Source of the DNA: UBA6109 sp035366835
GTDB lineage: Bacteria > Desulfobacterota > Syntrophia > Syntrophales > UBA6109
NCBI GenBank assembly: GCA_035366835.1
Contig: DAOSIS010000018.1
Coordinates: 1 to 64,000, forward strand
DNA length: 64,000 nucleotides
Reading direction: 5' to 3'
Made by a program: the position numbers and the translations under genes
The notes under the pieces: generated by a model
The model's database searches: none
What the model was told of the DNA's origin: nothing
What the model saw: the letters and a program-made list of their open reading frames with translations, nothing else
Shown: in pieces, positions 10,401-19,072 of the stretch
Numbering within the stretch: the stretch's first letter is position 1
How the letters are laid out: every line of letters starts with the position of its first letter

Positions 10401-11339
10401 CTACCGCACCCCTTCCCCGGCCTCATCCTGCGGCGCTCTGCTGAACAACAGGTCCGAAGGATTCTCCTCCAGCCGCTCCGCCAGGAGGCGCAGGCTGCGC
10501 GCCGTTTCCCGCATCTCGTCCACCGCACCCTCGATCTCGGACGCGACGCGGCGCGTCCTGCGATCCATGCCCTCGACGAGCCGGCCCGACTTCTCCGCGG
10601 TCTCCGCCAGATTCAGGCCCTTCACCTTCTCCTGCAGGAGGGCCACGAGACGGCGGGCCTCCAGGACGCCTTCCTTCGTCTCGGCGAGGACGCCGTCGAT
10701 CTTCACCTGCGCCAGCACCTGATCGGCCCGGCGGATCGTCCGGTCCAGGGACGCGGTCGAGGACTCGATGTTCGCCAGAATCCGCTTCATCTCGTCGCCG
10801 GCCATGAGATTTTCCGCCGCTCCGGCCGTCCGGCGCAGCTGATTGGCGAGGCCCTTCGCATCGACTTCTTCCAGCTTCTCCATGATTCTGTCCACGCTGG
10901 ACAGGAGCTGGCGCGTCTGCGAGAGCTGCGAGGGAATGACCGGATGCTTCACGGAGAACGTGATCTTCGGGGTGATCAGCGGGTCTTCCCAGGGGCGACG
11001 GTCCAGTTCGATGAAGACGAGGCCTGTCAGACCGGCAACTCGAAGCTGTGCGAAGCTGTTCCTCGGGATTTCCCCCTCCATGTCGATCTTCATCAGAACC
11101 TCGACGAGATGACCGTCCGGGGCGACACGGATCGCCTCCACCTTGCCCACATCGACGCCGCGGTACTTGACGCGCGAATCCATCTGGAGGCCCTGAACGG
11201 ACTCGTCGAAATAGGAGACGTAGATCTTTCCCTTCTGGTAGTACTTCGACGCCCCGATCCAGACGATCGCCACTGCACCGAGCAGGATGCCCGCCGTCAC
11301 GAAGAGTCCGATCATGAATTTCGAGGTTTTTCTCGTCAT
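10401..11339 (-). CDS. mlaD: MlaD/MCE family lipid-transport protein
   Basis: The 312-residue protein has one N-terminal membrane helix (about residues 8-28) and an MCE domain (about 37-115, with the VKYRGVDVGKVE segment). A long helical region follows, rich in charged residues. The family forms hexameric rings that bind phospholipids in the periplasm between the inner-membrane ABC transporter and the outer membrane. Its ATG overlaps the mlaF stop as ATGA, and the lipoprotein gene follows directly. The C-terminal helical extension is longer than in E. coli MlaD (183 residues), as in many non-enteric MCE proteins. Confidence 0.85.
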   Translation of the reverse strand: MTRKTSKFMIGLFVTAGILLGAVAIVWIGASKYYQKGKIYVSYFDESVQGLQMDSRVKYRGVDVGKVEAIRVAPDGHLVEVLMKIDMEGEIPRNSFAQLRVAGLTGLVFIELDRRPWEDPLITPKITFSVKHPVIPSQLSQTRQLLSSVDRIMEKLEEVDAKGLANQLRRTAGAAENLMAGDEMKRILANIESSTASLDRTIRRADQVLAQVKIDGVLAETKEGVLEARRLVALLQEKVKGLNLAETAEKSGRLVEGMDRRTRRVASEIEGAVDEMRETARSLRLLAERLEENPSDLLFSRAPQDEAGEGVR

Positions 11340-12130
11340 GGCCCCTGCATTCCGGCCACCGCCGGAGCCGAACCGACCCGGAAAAACGCCCTCACCCGCG
11401 GATCGACGGCGTGCTCCGTGATCTCCCGCGGGGTCCCTTCGGCAATGATTCCCCGGGCCTCCCCGTCCAGCATGATCACGCGGTCGGCCACCGTGAAGAC
11501 GAATTCGAGCTGATGGCTTACGATGACCATCGTGGTTCCCATACCCGCATTGATGCTTTTTATCAAGCCCATCAATTCCCCGGCCGTGACGGGATCCAGT
11601 CCCGCCGAAGGCTCGTCGAAGAACAGGATCGTGGGATCGAGGGCGATGGCGCGGGCCAGCGCACCGCGTTTCCGCATCCCCCCGGAAAGCTCCGCCGGAT
11701 AGAGGTTTTCGCAGCCCGCCAGGTTGACGAGTCCGAGCTTCATGCGCACGACCTCGCGGATCGTCCGGTCCGTCAGGGCGGTGTGCGCGCCCAGCGGCAG
11801 CGCGACGTTCTCGGCCAGCGTCATGGAACCGAAGAGGGCATCCGACTGGAAGAGGACGCCGATGCTGCGACGCAGGCGCTCCATCGCATCCTCATCCTGG
11901 GTGGAGATGTCGACGCCGTCGACGATGATGCGGCCGCGATAGGGCGGCAGGAGACCGATCATGTGCTTGAGCAGGGTCGATTTGCCGCAGCCGCTTCCTC
12001 CGACGATGCAGAGGATCTCCCTGCGGTACACGCGCAGATTCACGTCGGAGAGGATCGTGCGCTTCCCGTAGCGGGCCTCCAGGTGCTCGACCTCGATCAC
12101 GACCTCGCGCCGATTCCCTTCCATCTCCAT
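11336..12130 (-). CDS. mlaF: ABC transporter ATP-binding protein of the Mla lipid transport system
   Basis: The 264-residue ATPase has Walker A GGSGCGKST, ABC signature LSGGMRKR, Walker B ILFFDEPSAGLDP and an H-loop histidine in IVSHQ. The LSGGM(R/Q)KR form is typical of MlaF-type ATPases. The ATG at 12130 is chosen because GGAGG lies 11 bases before it; ATG 12124 is an alternative. Its permease partner mlaE is not adjacent but lies about 1.6 kb away on the same strand, separated by two genes of opposite orientation. Confidence 0.88.
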   Translation of the reverse strand: MEMEGNRREVVIEVEHLEARYGKRTILSDVNLRVYRREILCIVGGSGCGKSTLLKHMIGLLPPYRGRIIVDGVDISTQDEDAMERLRRSIGVLFQSDALFGSMTLAENVALPLGAHTALTDRTIREVVRMKLGLVNLAGCENLYPAELSGGMRKRGALARAIALDPTILFFDEPSAGLDPVTAGELMGLIKSINAGMGTTMVIVSHQLEFVFTVADRVIMLDGEARGIIAEGTPREITEHAVDPRVRAFFRVGSAPAVAGMQGP

Positions 12131-12576
12131 CCGGTTCCCATCCTCCGGCCGTCCCGTCCCGCCGCGGTCCTGCCCCTTCTCCGGCCCGCAAAAATCCCCG
12201 GTCGTTGAGAAATACCAGAATTCCTCAAACAGAACAATGACATTATCATGCACATCTCCTGAATGGCCAGTCCGGTGTCCTTCATGCTGAAACGCTTGAG
12301 GCATCTGTGTCGTCGGATCCTGCACCAGTCTTTTCCCGGAATCTTCTTGATTTTTTTGCCGGCACCGGATTAGATCTTGATCCACCGCGTCTGAGATGCA
12401 TGTTATCCATGGAAGAACTTGAAGACGCCGTGCACGATTCACCCGTCGGAAAGACCGAAGGCACATTTCCGGAGAAGTCCCTGGCAAGGAACCGATCCCT
12501 TCAAGGCGATCTTCTTCCTGTTCCGTCTTCCCGGGGAAAAGTGCGCCGGGAAAACCGCCTGACGCTGGAGGACGCC
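12131..12576. other. Intergenic region between divergent mlaF and cupin genes
   Basis: These 446 bp should hold the divergent promoters for mlaF (minus) and the cupin gene (plus). An AT-richer patch at about 12205-12260 is the likeliest promoter zone. The cupin frame is open back to 12307, but the upstream part resembles no domain and its codon choice looks random, so it is not annotated as coding. No clear operator or terminator was seen. Confidence 0.4.
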
Positions 12577-12942
12577 ATGCGCGCAGAAGTTCGAAAGGGC
12601 GCTGCGGCCGAAGAAATCGAGACCCGCGAGCGCTGCTTTATTTCGGAAGTCGCCAACGACGCCGGCGACGAGTCCGTATCCATCGCCCGCGCCAGGGTAA
12701 AGGCCGGAGGAACCACGGCCTGGCACCGTCTGAGGGATGTCTCGGAAAGGTACATCGTCGTCGCCGGAACCGGCCGCGTGGAAGTCGGCGGCACCGGGCC
12801 CGTCGAGGTCGCCGCGGGGGATGTCGTCAGGATTCCGCCCGGCACGCCTCAGCGCATCGCCAATACGGGGACGGGCGATCTCGTCTTCTACTGCGTCTGC
12901 GCGCCGCCCTTCCGCCGCGATTGCTACGAAGCGCTGGAATGA
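12577..12942 (+). CDS. Small cupin-domain protein
   Basis: The 121-residue protein is a single cupin barrel. The first cupin motif contains WHRL and an ERYIVVAGTGRVEVGG stretch, and the second has PPGTPQRIAN. Such small cupins bind a metal or small ligand, but no substrate can be inferred. The usual second His of motif 1 (HxH) is replaced: the sequence reads WHRLRDVSE, so metal binding is uncertain. The ATG at 12577 follows CTGGAGG. It lies 19 bp before the DJ-1/PfpI gene and is probably co-transcribed with it. Confidence 0.75.
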   Translation: MRAEVRKGAAAEEIETRERCFISEVANDAGDESVSIARARVKAGGTTAWHRLRDVSERYIVVAGTGRVEVGGTGPVEVAAGDVVRIPPGTPQRIANTGTGDLVFYCVCAPPFRRDCYEALE

Positions 12943-12961
12943 CCCGCTGGGAGGAAAGGAC

Positions 12962-13591
12962 ATGAATTTCGGGATCCTCGTGTTTCCGGATGTGGAGGAA
13001 CTGGATTTCGTCGGCCCCTGGGAAATGGCCGGAATGTGGCACCGATGGGCCGAAGGGCCCGAACATCGTTTCATCGTGGCGGAATCGCCGGCGCCCGTCA
13101 CCTGCGCGAAGGGACTGGCCGTCGTTCCCCACATGACGATCGGCTTGTGCCCGCCCCTGGACATCCTTCTCGTGCCCGGCGGCCAGGGAACGCGGCGGGA
13201 GGTCGACAACACGGCGCTGATCGATTTCATCGCCGTACAGGCAAGATCCTGCCGAACCGTTCTTTCCGTCTGCACGGGCGCCTTCCTCCTGCACCGCGCC
13301 GGGCTTCTCTCCGGAAAGAGGGCGACGACACACTGGAACTCGCTCGATCGCCTGCGCGCGCTCGGCGACGTCACCGTCGTCGAGGAACGCTTCGTCCGGG
13401 ATGGCAACATCTGGACGTCTGCGGGCGTATCGGCGGGAATCGACGTCATGCTCGCCTTCATCGCGGACTTCGCCGGTGAAGAGACCGCGGGCATCGTTCA
13501 GTTCGCCGCCGAATACTATCCCTCCCCCACGGCATACGGAAGCGCCCGCAAGAACCCGAAGTCGCCTGCCTATCTGCGGAAGGATGTCTGA
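12962..13591 (+). CDS. DJ-1/PfpI family protein
   Basis: The 209-residue protein has the DJ-1/PfpI flavodoxin-like fold. It begins MNFGILVFPDVEELDF, has the LLVPGGQGTR loop, and carries the nucleophile-elbow cysteine in SVCTGAFLL (about residue 103). It ends without a helix-turn-helix domain, so it is not a GlxA-type regulator. Relatives include isonitrile hydratases, chaperones and glyoxalases; the exact activity is unknown. GGAGGAAAGG precedes the ATG. It is paired with the cupin gene. Confidence 0.82.
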   Translation: MNFGILVFPDVEELDFVGPWEMAGMWHRWAEGPEHRFIVAESPAPVTCAKGLAVVPHMTIGLCPPLDILLVPGGQGTRREVDNTALIDFIAVQARSCRTVLSVCTGAFLLHRAGLLSGKRATTHWNSLDRLRALGDVTVVEERFVRDGNIWTSAGVSAGIDVMLAFIADFAGEETAGIVQFAAEYYPSPTAYGSARKNPKSPAYLRKDV

Positions 13592-13763
13592 CGGATCGGC
13601 GGAGCGACGCCGCGGGGAACCTGTCGGACCGCGGGTCTGCAGTCTTCCCTCCGGTCATTCCCGCGCCGATGGGAATCCAAGAGTTTACTGAGTTTCTTCC
13701 GCGCCATGCGGAAAGCTGGGCCCCCGCCGCGGGACTGCGCTCGTTGCCGGATTCAACAGTCTG

Positions 13764-14912
13764 TCATTTCCAGTAGTGGAGGACCACGGCAAAGATCGAA
13801 TCCACCACCACGATCATCAGGATCGAGGCGACGACGGCCGAGGTCGTCGCGGCGCCCACCTCTTCGACGCCGCGCTTGACTCGGAACCCGCGCTGACAGC
13901 CGATGCCCGCGATCAGGACGGCAAAGAACAGCGACTTCACGAGGCTGGAGACCAGATAATAGACGCTGAGGCTCCGCTGCGTCGCCTGCAGGTACGTTAC
14001 CGGCGTCAGATCCAGCCCCACGATTCCTACCATCATCCCGCCCAGGATGCCGAAGAGATCGGCGTAGATCGTCAGCAGCGGAACGACGATGACCGTCGCC
14101 AGGAGCTTGGGCAGCGCCAGGAAACGGACCGGCTCGAACCCCATGGTGACGAGCGCGTCCACTTCGTCGTTGACCATCATCGTTCCGATCTCCGCGGCGA
14201 AGGCCGACGCGGACCGGCCTGCCACGAGGATCGCCGTCATGATGGGCCCCAGTTCGCGGACGATCGCGATCCCCACCAGCGACGCCACGTAGATGTTCGC
14301 GCCGAATTGCTTGAGCTGAAGAGAAGACATGAAGGCCATGATGAGACCGATGAGCATGCTGATGAGGCCGACGATGGGAAGTCCTTCCGCGCCGACGCGG
14401 CGGACATAGAAGAGGACGTCGCCCCAGCGGACCGAGCGGGGCCGGACGACAGCGCGGGCCGTCACGGATATCAGTTCGCCGAAAAAGGTCATGAGATTGA
14501 AAAAATCGTCGAAGACGACCATGCTCAGCGATCCGACCTGAGTGAAGAAGGGATCCTCGTCCTTTGTCGAACGGCGGGGCCGGGCCTGGAGCGCCTCCCG
14601 GTCGATCAGGGACAGGATCCGCTTCGCCTCGTCGCCGACGTTCGCGTAGGAGAAGGGGATGCCCCGGCGGACCGCTTCGTTTTCGGCCTGCACCAGGACG
14701 AGGGCGCCGCCGCTGTCCAGGTATTCCACCCCCCCGAGGTCCACGGCCAGCGAGGACGGGCTGCGCCCGGCCAGCGCCTGCCCGATCGCGGCGGAGATCC
14801 CGTCCAGATTTTCGAGGACGAGACGCCCCGAGACGTGAAGCGTGACCGCGCCTGCGGATTCCTCCACGCGGAGGGCGCATCCGGGCGGACAGATTGATTG
14901 CTCTTCTGACAT
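13764..14912 (-). CDS. mlaE: STAS-domain/MlaE permease fusion of the Mla system
   Basis: The 382-residue protein joins an N-terminal STAS domain (about residues 12-105, with VDLGGVEYLDSGGALVL) to a MlaE-type permease (about 125-380, with six predicted membrane segments). It therefore combines the roles of E. coli MlaB and MlaE, the regulatory and membrane parts of the phospholipid ABC transporter. The permease motif GIAIVRELGPIMTAILVAGR is intact. It starts 28 bp after the mutS stop and may be read from the mutS transcript. mlaF, mlaD and the lipoprotein gene lie beyond the inserted cupin/DJ-1 pair. Confidence 0.9.
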   Translation of the reverse strand: MSEEQSICPPGCALRVEESAGAVTLHVSGRLVLENLDGISAAIGQALAGRSPSSLAVDLGGVEYLDSGGALVLVQAENEAVRRGIPFSYANVGDEAKRILSLIDREALQARPRRSTKDEDPFFTQVGSLSMVVFDDFFNLMTFFGELISVTARAVVRPRSVRWGDVLFYVRRVGAEGLPIVGLISMLIGLIMAFMSSLQLKQFGANIYVASLVGIAIVRELGPIMTAILVAGRSASAFAAEIGTMMVNDEVDALVTMGFEPVRFLALPKLLATVIVVPLLTIYADLFGILGGMMVGIVGLDLTPVTYLQATQRSLSVYYLVSSLVKSLFFAVLIAGIGCQRGFRVKRGVEEVGAATTSAVVASILMIVVVDSIFAVVLHYWK

Positions 14913-14940
14913 GACAGCACCGTTGAGGTCTGCGGTAGGC

Positions 14941-17580
14941 CTATGGCTCCGATTTCTTCCCCAGCCGCTCTTTCCACGCCCCGACGAGGTTCATCGCCTC
15001 GAGGGGAGTCAGGACGTTGAGATCCACGTCGCGCAGTTCCGAGACGACGGCCTGCTCTTCGTCGACGAAAAGCGGCAGCTGCCCGCTGTCCGGTCTCGCC
15101 GCCTTCCGGCCCCGCGCCAGCCGCGGCATGCCGATTTCATCCAGTTCGCCTTTTTCCAGGTTCCGGAGCACTTCCCTGGCCCGCGCGATCACCTCGTCCG
15201 GGACGCCGGCGATCCGCGCCACCTGGATGCCGTAGCTGCGGTTCGTTCCTCCCTCCACGATCTTGCGGAGGAAGATGATCCTGTCCCCCCACTCCTTGAC
15301 GGCGATGTTGTAATTCTTCACCCCTTCCTTCGTCAAGGCCAGGTCCGTCAGCTGGTGGTAGTGGGTGGCAAAGAGCGTCCGGGCACCGAGGTTGGGGGCA
15401 TCGTGGAGATATTCGGCGACCGCCCAGGCGATCGAGAGGCCGTCGAAGGTGCTGGTCCCCCGGCCCACCTCGTCCAGGACGATCAGGCTTCGGCGCGTGG
15501 CGTTGCGGAGGATCGCGGCGGTTTCGTTCATTTCCACCATGAAGGTGCTCTGCCCGCGGGCCAGGCTGTCGGCGGCGCCGATGCGGGTGAAGATCCGGTC
15601 GACGACGCCGATCCGGGCGCGGGCGGCCGGCACGAAGCTTCCCGTCTGCGCCATGAGGACGATCAGGGCGACCTGGCGGATGTAGGTGGACTTCCCGGCC
15701 ATGTTGGGGCCGGTGATGACGAGAAAGCGGTTCTCCTGCAGGTCGAGCAGGGTGTCGTTGGGCACGAATCCCTCGGCCGGCGGCATCCGCTCCACGACGG
15801 GGTGGCGGCCGTCGATGATTTCGATCACGTCCTCTTCGTCCACCTGCGGACGGCAGTAGCCGTGCCTCTCGGCGACCTCCGCCAGCGACGCCAGGGCGTC
15901 GAGTTCCGCGATCGCCGCGGCCGTCCGCTGCAGGCGCCGGATCTCGGCGGCGATCCGTTCGCGGATCTCGAGGAAGAGGACGTACTCCTTCTCCCGCCGC
16001 CGCTCTTCGGCGTGCAGGACCGTGTACTCGTAGCCCTTCAGCTCTTCGTTGATATAGCGCTCCGCGTTCACCAGCGTCTGCTTGCGCACGTAATCGGCGG
16101 GCACCGCCTCCGCGTTGGCCTTGGTGACCTCCAGGTAATAGCCGAAGACGCTGTTGTAGCCGACCCTGAGGGAGTGGATTCCGGTCCGCTGCCGCTCCTT
16201 CTCTTCGAGACGGGCGATCCAGGACTTCCCGTCGCGGCTCACGGCGAAGAGTTCGTCCAGCGCCGGATCGTATCCCTCGCGGATGACGCCTCCCTCTCGG
16301 ATCTGCACCGGCGGATCGTCCACGATCGACCGGGCGACGAGGTCGAGGACATCGGGCATCCCGTCCACCCCGTCCCGGAGACCGGCGAGCAGCGGCACCG
16401 CCGAATCCGCGAGGAGTCCGCGGATCTCGGGCAGCTTGCGGAGGGAGTCCCGGAGGGCGACGAGATCCCTGCCGTTGGCGACGCCCATCGCGACGCGGGC
16501 GCCCAGCCGTTCCAGGTCATAGACCCCGCCCAGCGCCTTGCGGAGGTCGCGGCGCAGCAGGTGGCGCTCGCGGATTTCACCCACGGCCGCCTGTCGTTCG
16601 CGGATGCGCGCGGGCACGACGAGCGGGTAGCTCAGCCACCAGCGGAGCCTGCGCCCGCCCATCGGCGTCACCGTTTCGTCGAGGACGTGGAAGAGAGACC
16701 CCTGGCGGCGCCCCTCCGCGATCGTCGCAAAGACTTCCAGGTTGCGCTTGGCCGTCTCGTCCACCTGCAGGTGCGCCCGGGGCTCGTAGAGTTGGAGATC
16801 GCCGAGGTGGCGCAGGCGGTCTCTCTGGGTTTCCCGGACATAACGGAGAACCGCTCCCGCAGCCGCAGCCGCAGCCGCGGCCGGGCGGCCTTCGATGCCG
16901 ACCCTCTGCAGCGCCTCCGCGGAAAAGGATTCCCGCAGGATCGCGATCGCCTCGTCTGCGTCGAAATAATCCGGCGGGACCGACGCGACGCGACGCTTTC
17001 CCTCGCCGGCGGGGAAGGCCTTCAGCAGCATCCCCTCGCGGCCCTGCTCCAGAAGGACCTCGCGGAATGCGAGCCCGCCGATTTCCTCGATCAGGAATTC
17101 CCGTTCCGCGGACTCCGCGATGCGGAATTCGCCGGTCGAGATGTCGACGAAGGCGAGCCCCAGGTTCTCGCCTCTCTGGCAGAGCGCGGCGAGGAAATTG
17201 TTTTCCTTGGCCTCCAGGTTTTCGGGATCGACGACGACGCCCGGCGTGACGATCCTGACCACGTCGCGCTTGACCACGCCCTTGGCGGATTTGGGGTCTT
17301 CGAGTTGCTCGCAGACCGCCACCTTGTAGCCTTTGTCGATGAGCTTGGCGATGTACGCGCCGCCTGCGTGATAGGGAACGCCGCACAGCGGAACGGCGTC
17401 TTCCTTGCCCTTGTTGCGGGAGGTGAGCGTGATTTCGAGGAGTTTCGCGGCAAGGACCGCGTCCTCGAAAAACATCTCGTAAAAGTCCCCCATGCGGAAG
17501 AAGAGGATGCAGTCTTTGTGCTGCTCCTTGATTCGGAGGTACTGGCGCATCGCGGGGGTGAGTTCCGCGGCTCCGCTCAT
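14941..17580 (-). CDS. mutS: DNA mismatch repair protein MutS
   Basis: The 879-residue protein is full length for MutS1. The mismatch-reading Phe-x-Glu motif lies in GDFYEMF (about residues 31-37), the ATPase has Walker A GPNMAGKST and the signature DEVGRGTSTFDG, and a typical helical C-terminal tail is present. It recognises mispairs and small loops and recruits MutL. No mutL is in the window. The ATG at 17580 overlaps the stop of the upstream small membrane protein gene as ATGA, so the two are co-transcribed. Confidence 0.97.
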   Translation of the reverse strand: MSGAAELTPAMRQYLRIKEQHKDCILFFRMGDFYEMFFEDAVLAAKLLEITLTSRNKGKEDAVPLCGVPYHAGGAYIAKLIDKGYKVAVCEQLEDPKSAKGVVKRDVVRIVTPGVVVDPENLEAKENNFLAALCQRGENLGLAFVDISTGEFRIAESAEREFLIEEIGGLAFREVLLEQGREGMLLKAFPAGEGKRRVASVPPDYFDADEAIAILRESFSAEALQRVGIEGRPAAAAAAAAGAVLRYVRETQRDRLRHLGDLQLYEPRAHLQVDETAKRNLEVFATIAEGRRQGSLFHVLDETVTPMGGRRLRWWLSYPLVVPARIRERQAAVGEIRERHLLRRDLRKALGGVYDLERLGARVAMGVANGRDLVALRDSLRKLPEIRGLLADSAVPLLAGLRDGVDGMPDVLDLVARSIVDDPPVQIREGGVIREGYDPALDELFAVSRDGKSWIARLEEKERQRTGIHSLRVGYNSVFGYYLEVTKANAEAVPADYVRKQTLVNAERYINEELKGYEYTVLHAEERRREKEYVLFLEIRERIAAEIRRLQRTAAAIAELDALASLAEVAERHGYCRPQVDEEDVIEIIDGRHPVVERMPPAEGFVPNDTLLDLQENRFLVITGPNMAGKSTYIRQVALIVLMAQTGSFVPAARARIGVVDRIFTRIGAADSLARGQSTFMVEMNETAAILRNATRRSLIVLDEVGRGTSTFDGLSIAWAVAEYLHDAPNLGARTLFATHYHQLTDLALTKEGVKNYNIAVKEWGDRIIFLRKIVEGGTNRSYGIQVARIAGVPDEVIARAREVLRNLEKGELDEIGMPRLARGRKAARPDSGQLPLFVDEEQAVVSELRDVDLNVLTPLEAMNLVGAWKERLGKKSEP

Positions 17581-17978
17581 TCCCAGCGCCCTCCCCTTCC
17601 CTTCCGGAGGTCGATGGTGTCGATGCGCTCGACCCGCCCGCCCCGCCCGATGAAGACGTTGAGCAACCAGCTCACGATGCTGACGACGAGGGAGCCAAAC
17701 ACGGCCGTCCAGAACCCGCGGACTTCGAAGCCGGAGATGACGCCCGACACCATCAGGAGCAGCACGGCGTTGATGATGAACGTGAAGAGTCCGAAGGTCA
17801 GCACGTTGACGGGCAGCGTGAGAAGGATCAGCACCGGCCGCAGAAAGGCGTTCAGGACGCCTAGGACCGCCGCCGCAAAGAAGGCGGAGAAGAACCCCGC
17901 GACGTGGATCCCCTCGATCAGATAGGAAGCCGCCAGGATCGCCACCGTCAACACCAGCCACCTCAGGACAAGCCCCAT
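17577..17978 (-). CDS. Phage-holin-family 4 (DUF360/YvlD-like) membrane protein
   Basis: The 133-residue protein has four hydrophobic segments and matches the small phage_holin_4_2 (YvlD-like) family, with the characteristic GVLNAFLRPVLILLTLPVNVLT stretch split over its second and third helices. Function is unknown. The family name reflects similarity and does not imply a phage origin. The ATG at 17978 is chosen because GGAGG lies 7 bases upstream; a longer frame to 18050 lacks a ribosome-binding site. It overlaps mutS by four bases. Confidence 0.8.
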   Translation of the reverse strand: MGLVLRWLVLTVAILAASYLIEGIHVAGFFSAFFAAAVLGVLNAFLRPVLILLTLPVNVLTFGLFTFIINAVLLLMVSGVISGFEVRGFWTAVFGSLVVSIVSWLLNVFIGRGGRVERIDTIDLRKGRGGRWE

Positions 17979-18108
17979 GGGAAACCTCCGCAATCCGGTG
18001 AAATGCCCGGGAATGTCGCCCTTTGTATCCCCTCGGGCGTGATTTTGCAAGCGGGCGCGGCCCGGGGTGACGCGGCGGATTCAGCATCCGTCATGCCGGC
18101 ATGCGGCC

Positions 18109-18942
18109 CTAGAGCGAATACCGGCCGGGCGTGATTTCGGTGTGCAGGTTTTCGTGGCCAAGGTAGCGTTTTCCCAGCAACACGACCATGACGACGGCCG
18201 CCGCCGCCAGTCCCAGGGATTGAACGATCATCCCATCCGCCTGTTCTCCCCAGGGATAGGGAATCCGCACGAGCCAGGAAGTCAGGAAGGCAAGCGGGAT
18301 GCTGCCGCCCGTGGCATTGTAGAGGACGGTCAGTACGACGGACAGCGCCACTGCCTGCAGCAGGAAGAGGCCCGCGGCGGCCGCCGGGGAAAAAGACGAT
18401 GCCGCGTCACCATATTCGCCCATGAAATAGGCCGGGAGCTGCCAGAGGCCGCAGATGACGCCCATAAGGACCGCGGCGACAAGGCCTACGAAACGCCGCT
18501 GCAGCAGGGGAAGCGCGATGCCGCGCCAGCCGATTTCTCCCCAGGGCAGCGTGCTGCCCGCGAGGAGGGCGGCGGCGAAGGCGGGCTGTGGGTCACCGGA
18601 CGCGGCAGCCGCCGGTTCGCCCAGCAGCCGGCCGAACAGTGCCGCGAGCAGATACAGGAAAGGGACGCCGAGCAGGATGAAAAGGGACCATGTGGCATCC
18701 GCCCGCCAGTGAACAAGACGGACCGCGTAGTCCTTCAGTCCCGGCGCGCCCTGCACGCTCCCGACAACGATGAGGGCCGCCAGTGCGGGCGACCAGGCGA
18801 TGAAGTACTGGAGCAGGCTGTACTGCGGAATGCTCACGTCATAGCCCTCGAAAACGCCCGAAACCAGGAAAGCGAGGGCCGGCAATCCCCAGCCGAATCC
18901 GAAGACGATCAGAAAATACGCAACCAGCGGACGATGCTTCAT
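18109..18942 (-). CDS. CPBP-family membrane protein with altered catalytic motifs
   Basis: The 277-residue protein has about seven hydrophobic segments and the CPBP (Abi/Rce1-like) layout. The motif expected as EExGWRG reads GEIGWRG, so the first glutamate is missing. The second motif, usually WHLP, reads WQLP, with the histidine replaced by glutamine. Both sites are needed in active family members, so this protein may not be a protease. The ATG at 18942 gives the natural membrane-protein start but has no clear ribosome-binding site. Neighbours (ClC channel, antiporter) give no functional hint. Confidence 0.75.
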   Translation of the reverse strand: MKHRPLVAYFLIVFGFGWGLPALAFLVSGVFEGYDVSIPQYSLLQYFIAWSPALAALIVVGSVQGAPGLKDYAVRLVHWRADATWSLFILLGVPFLYLLAALFGRLLGEPAAAASGDPQPAFAAALLAGSTLPWGEIGWRGIALPLLQRRFVGLVAAVLMGVICGLWQLPAYFMGEYGDAASSFSPAAAAGLFLLQAVALSVVLTVLYNATGGSIPLAFLTSWLVRIPYPWGEQADGMIVQSLGLAAAAVVMVVLLGKRYLGHENLHTEITPGRYSL

Positions 18943-19072
18943 AGGAGGAAACCTTGAAACCGAGGAGGCGTTCTGCGGGGCGTGCGGAACGACCGTGCCG
19001 AAGGCCCCTTGAAGCGGGACCCTATCACCGACGCCGGTGGAATGCAAATATCGCGGCGGCGGAAGACCGATG

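Noticed and set aside
14842..17925. Open plus-strand frame of about 1027 codons
   Set aside because: It is fully antisense to mutS and mlaE and has the composition of a shadow frame.
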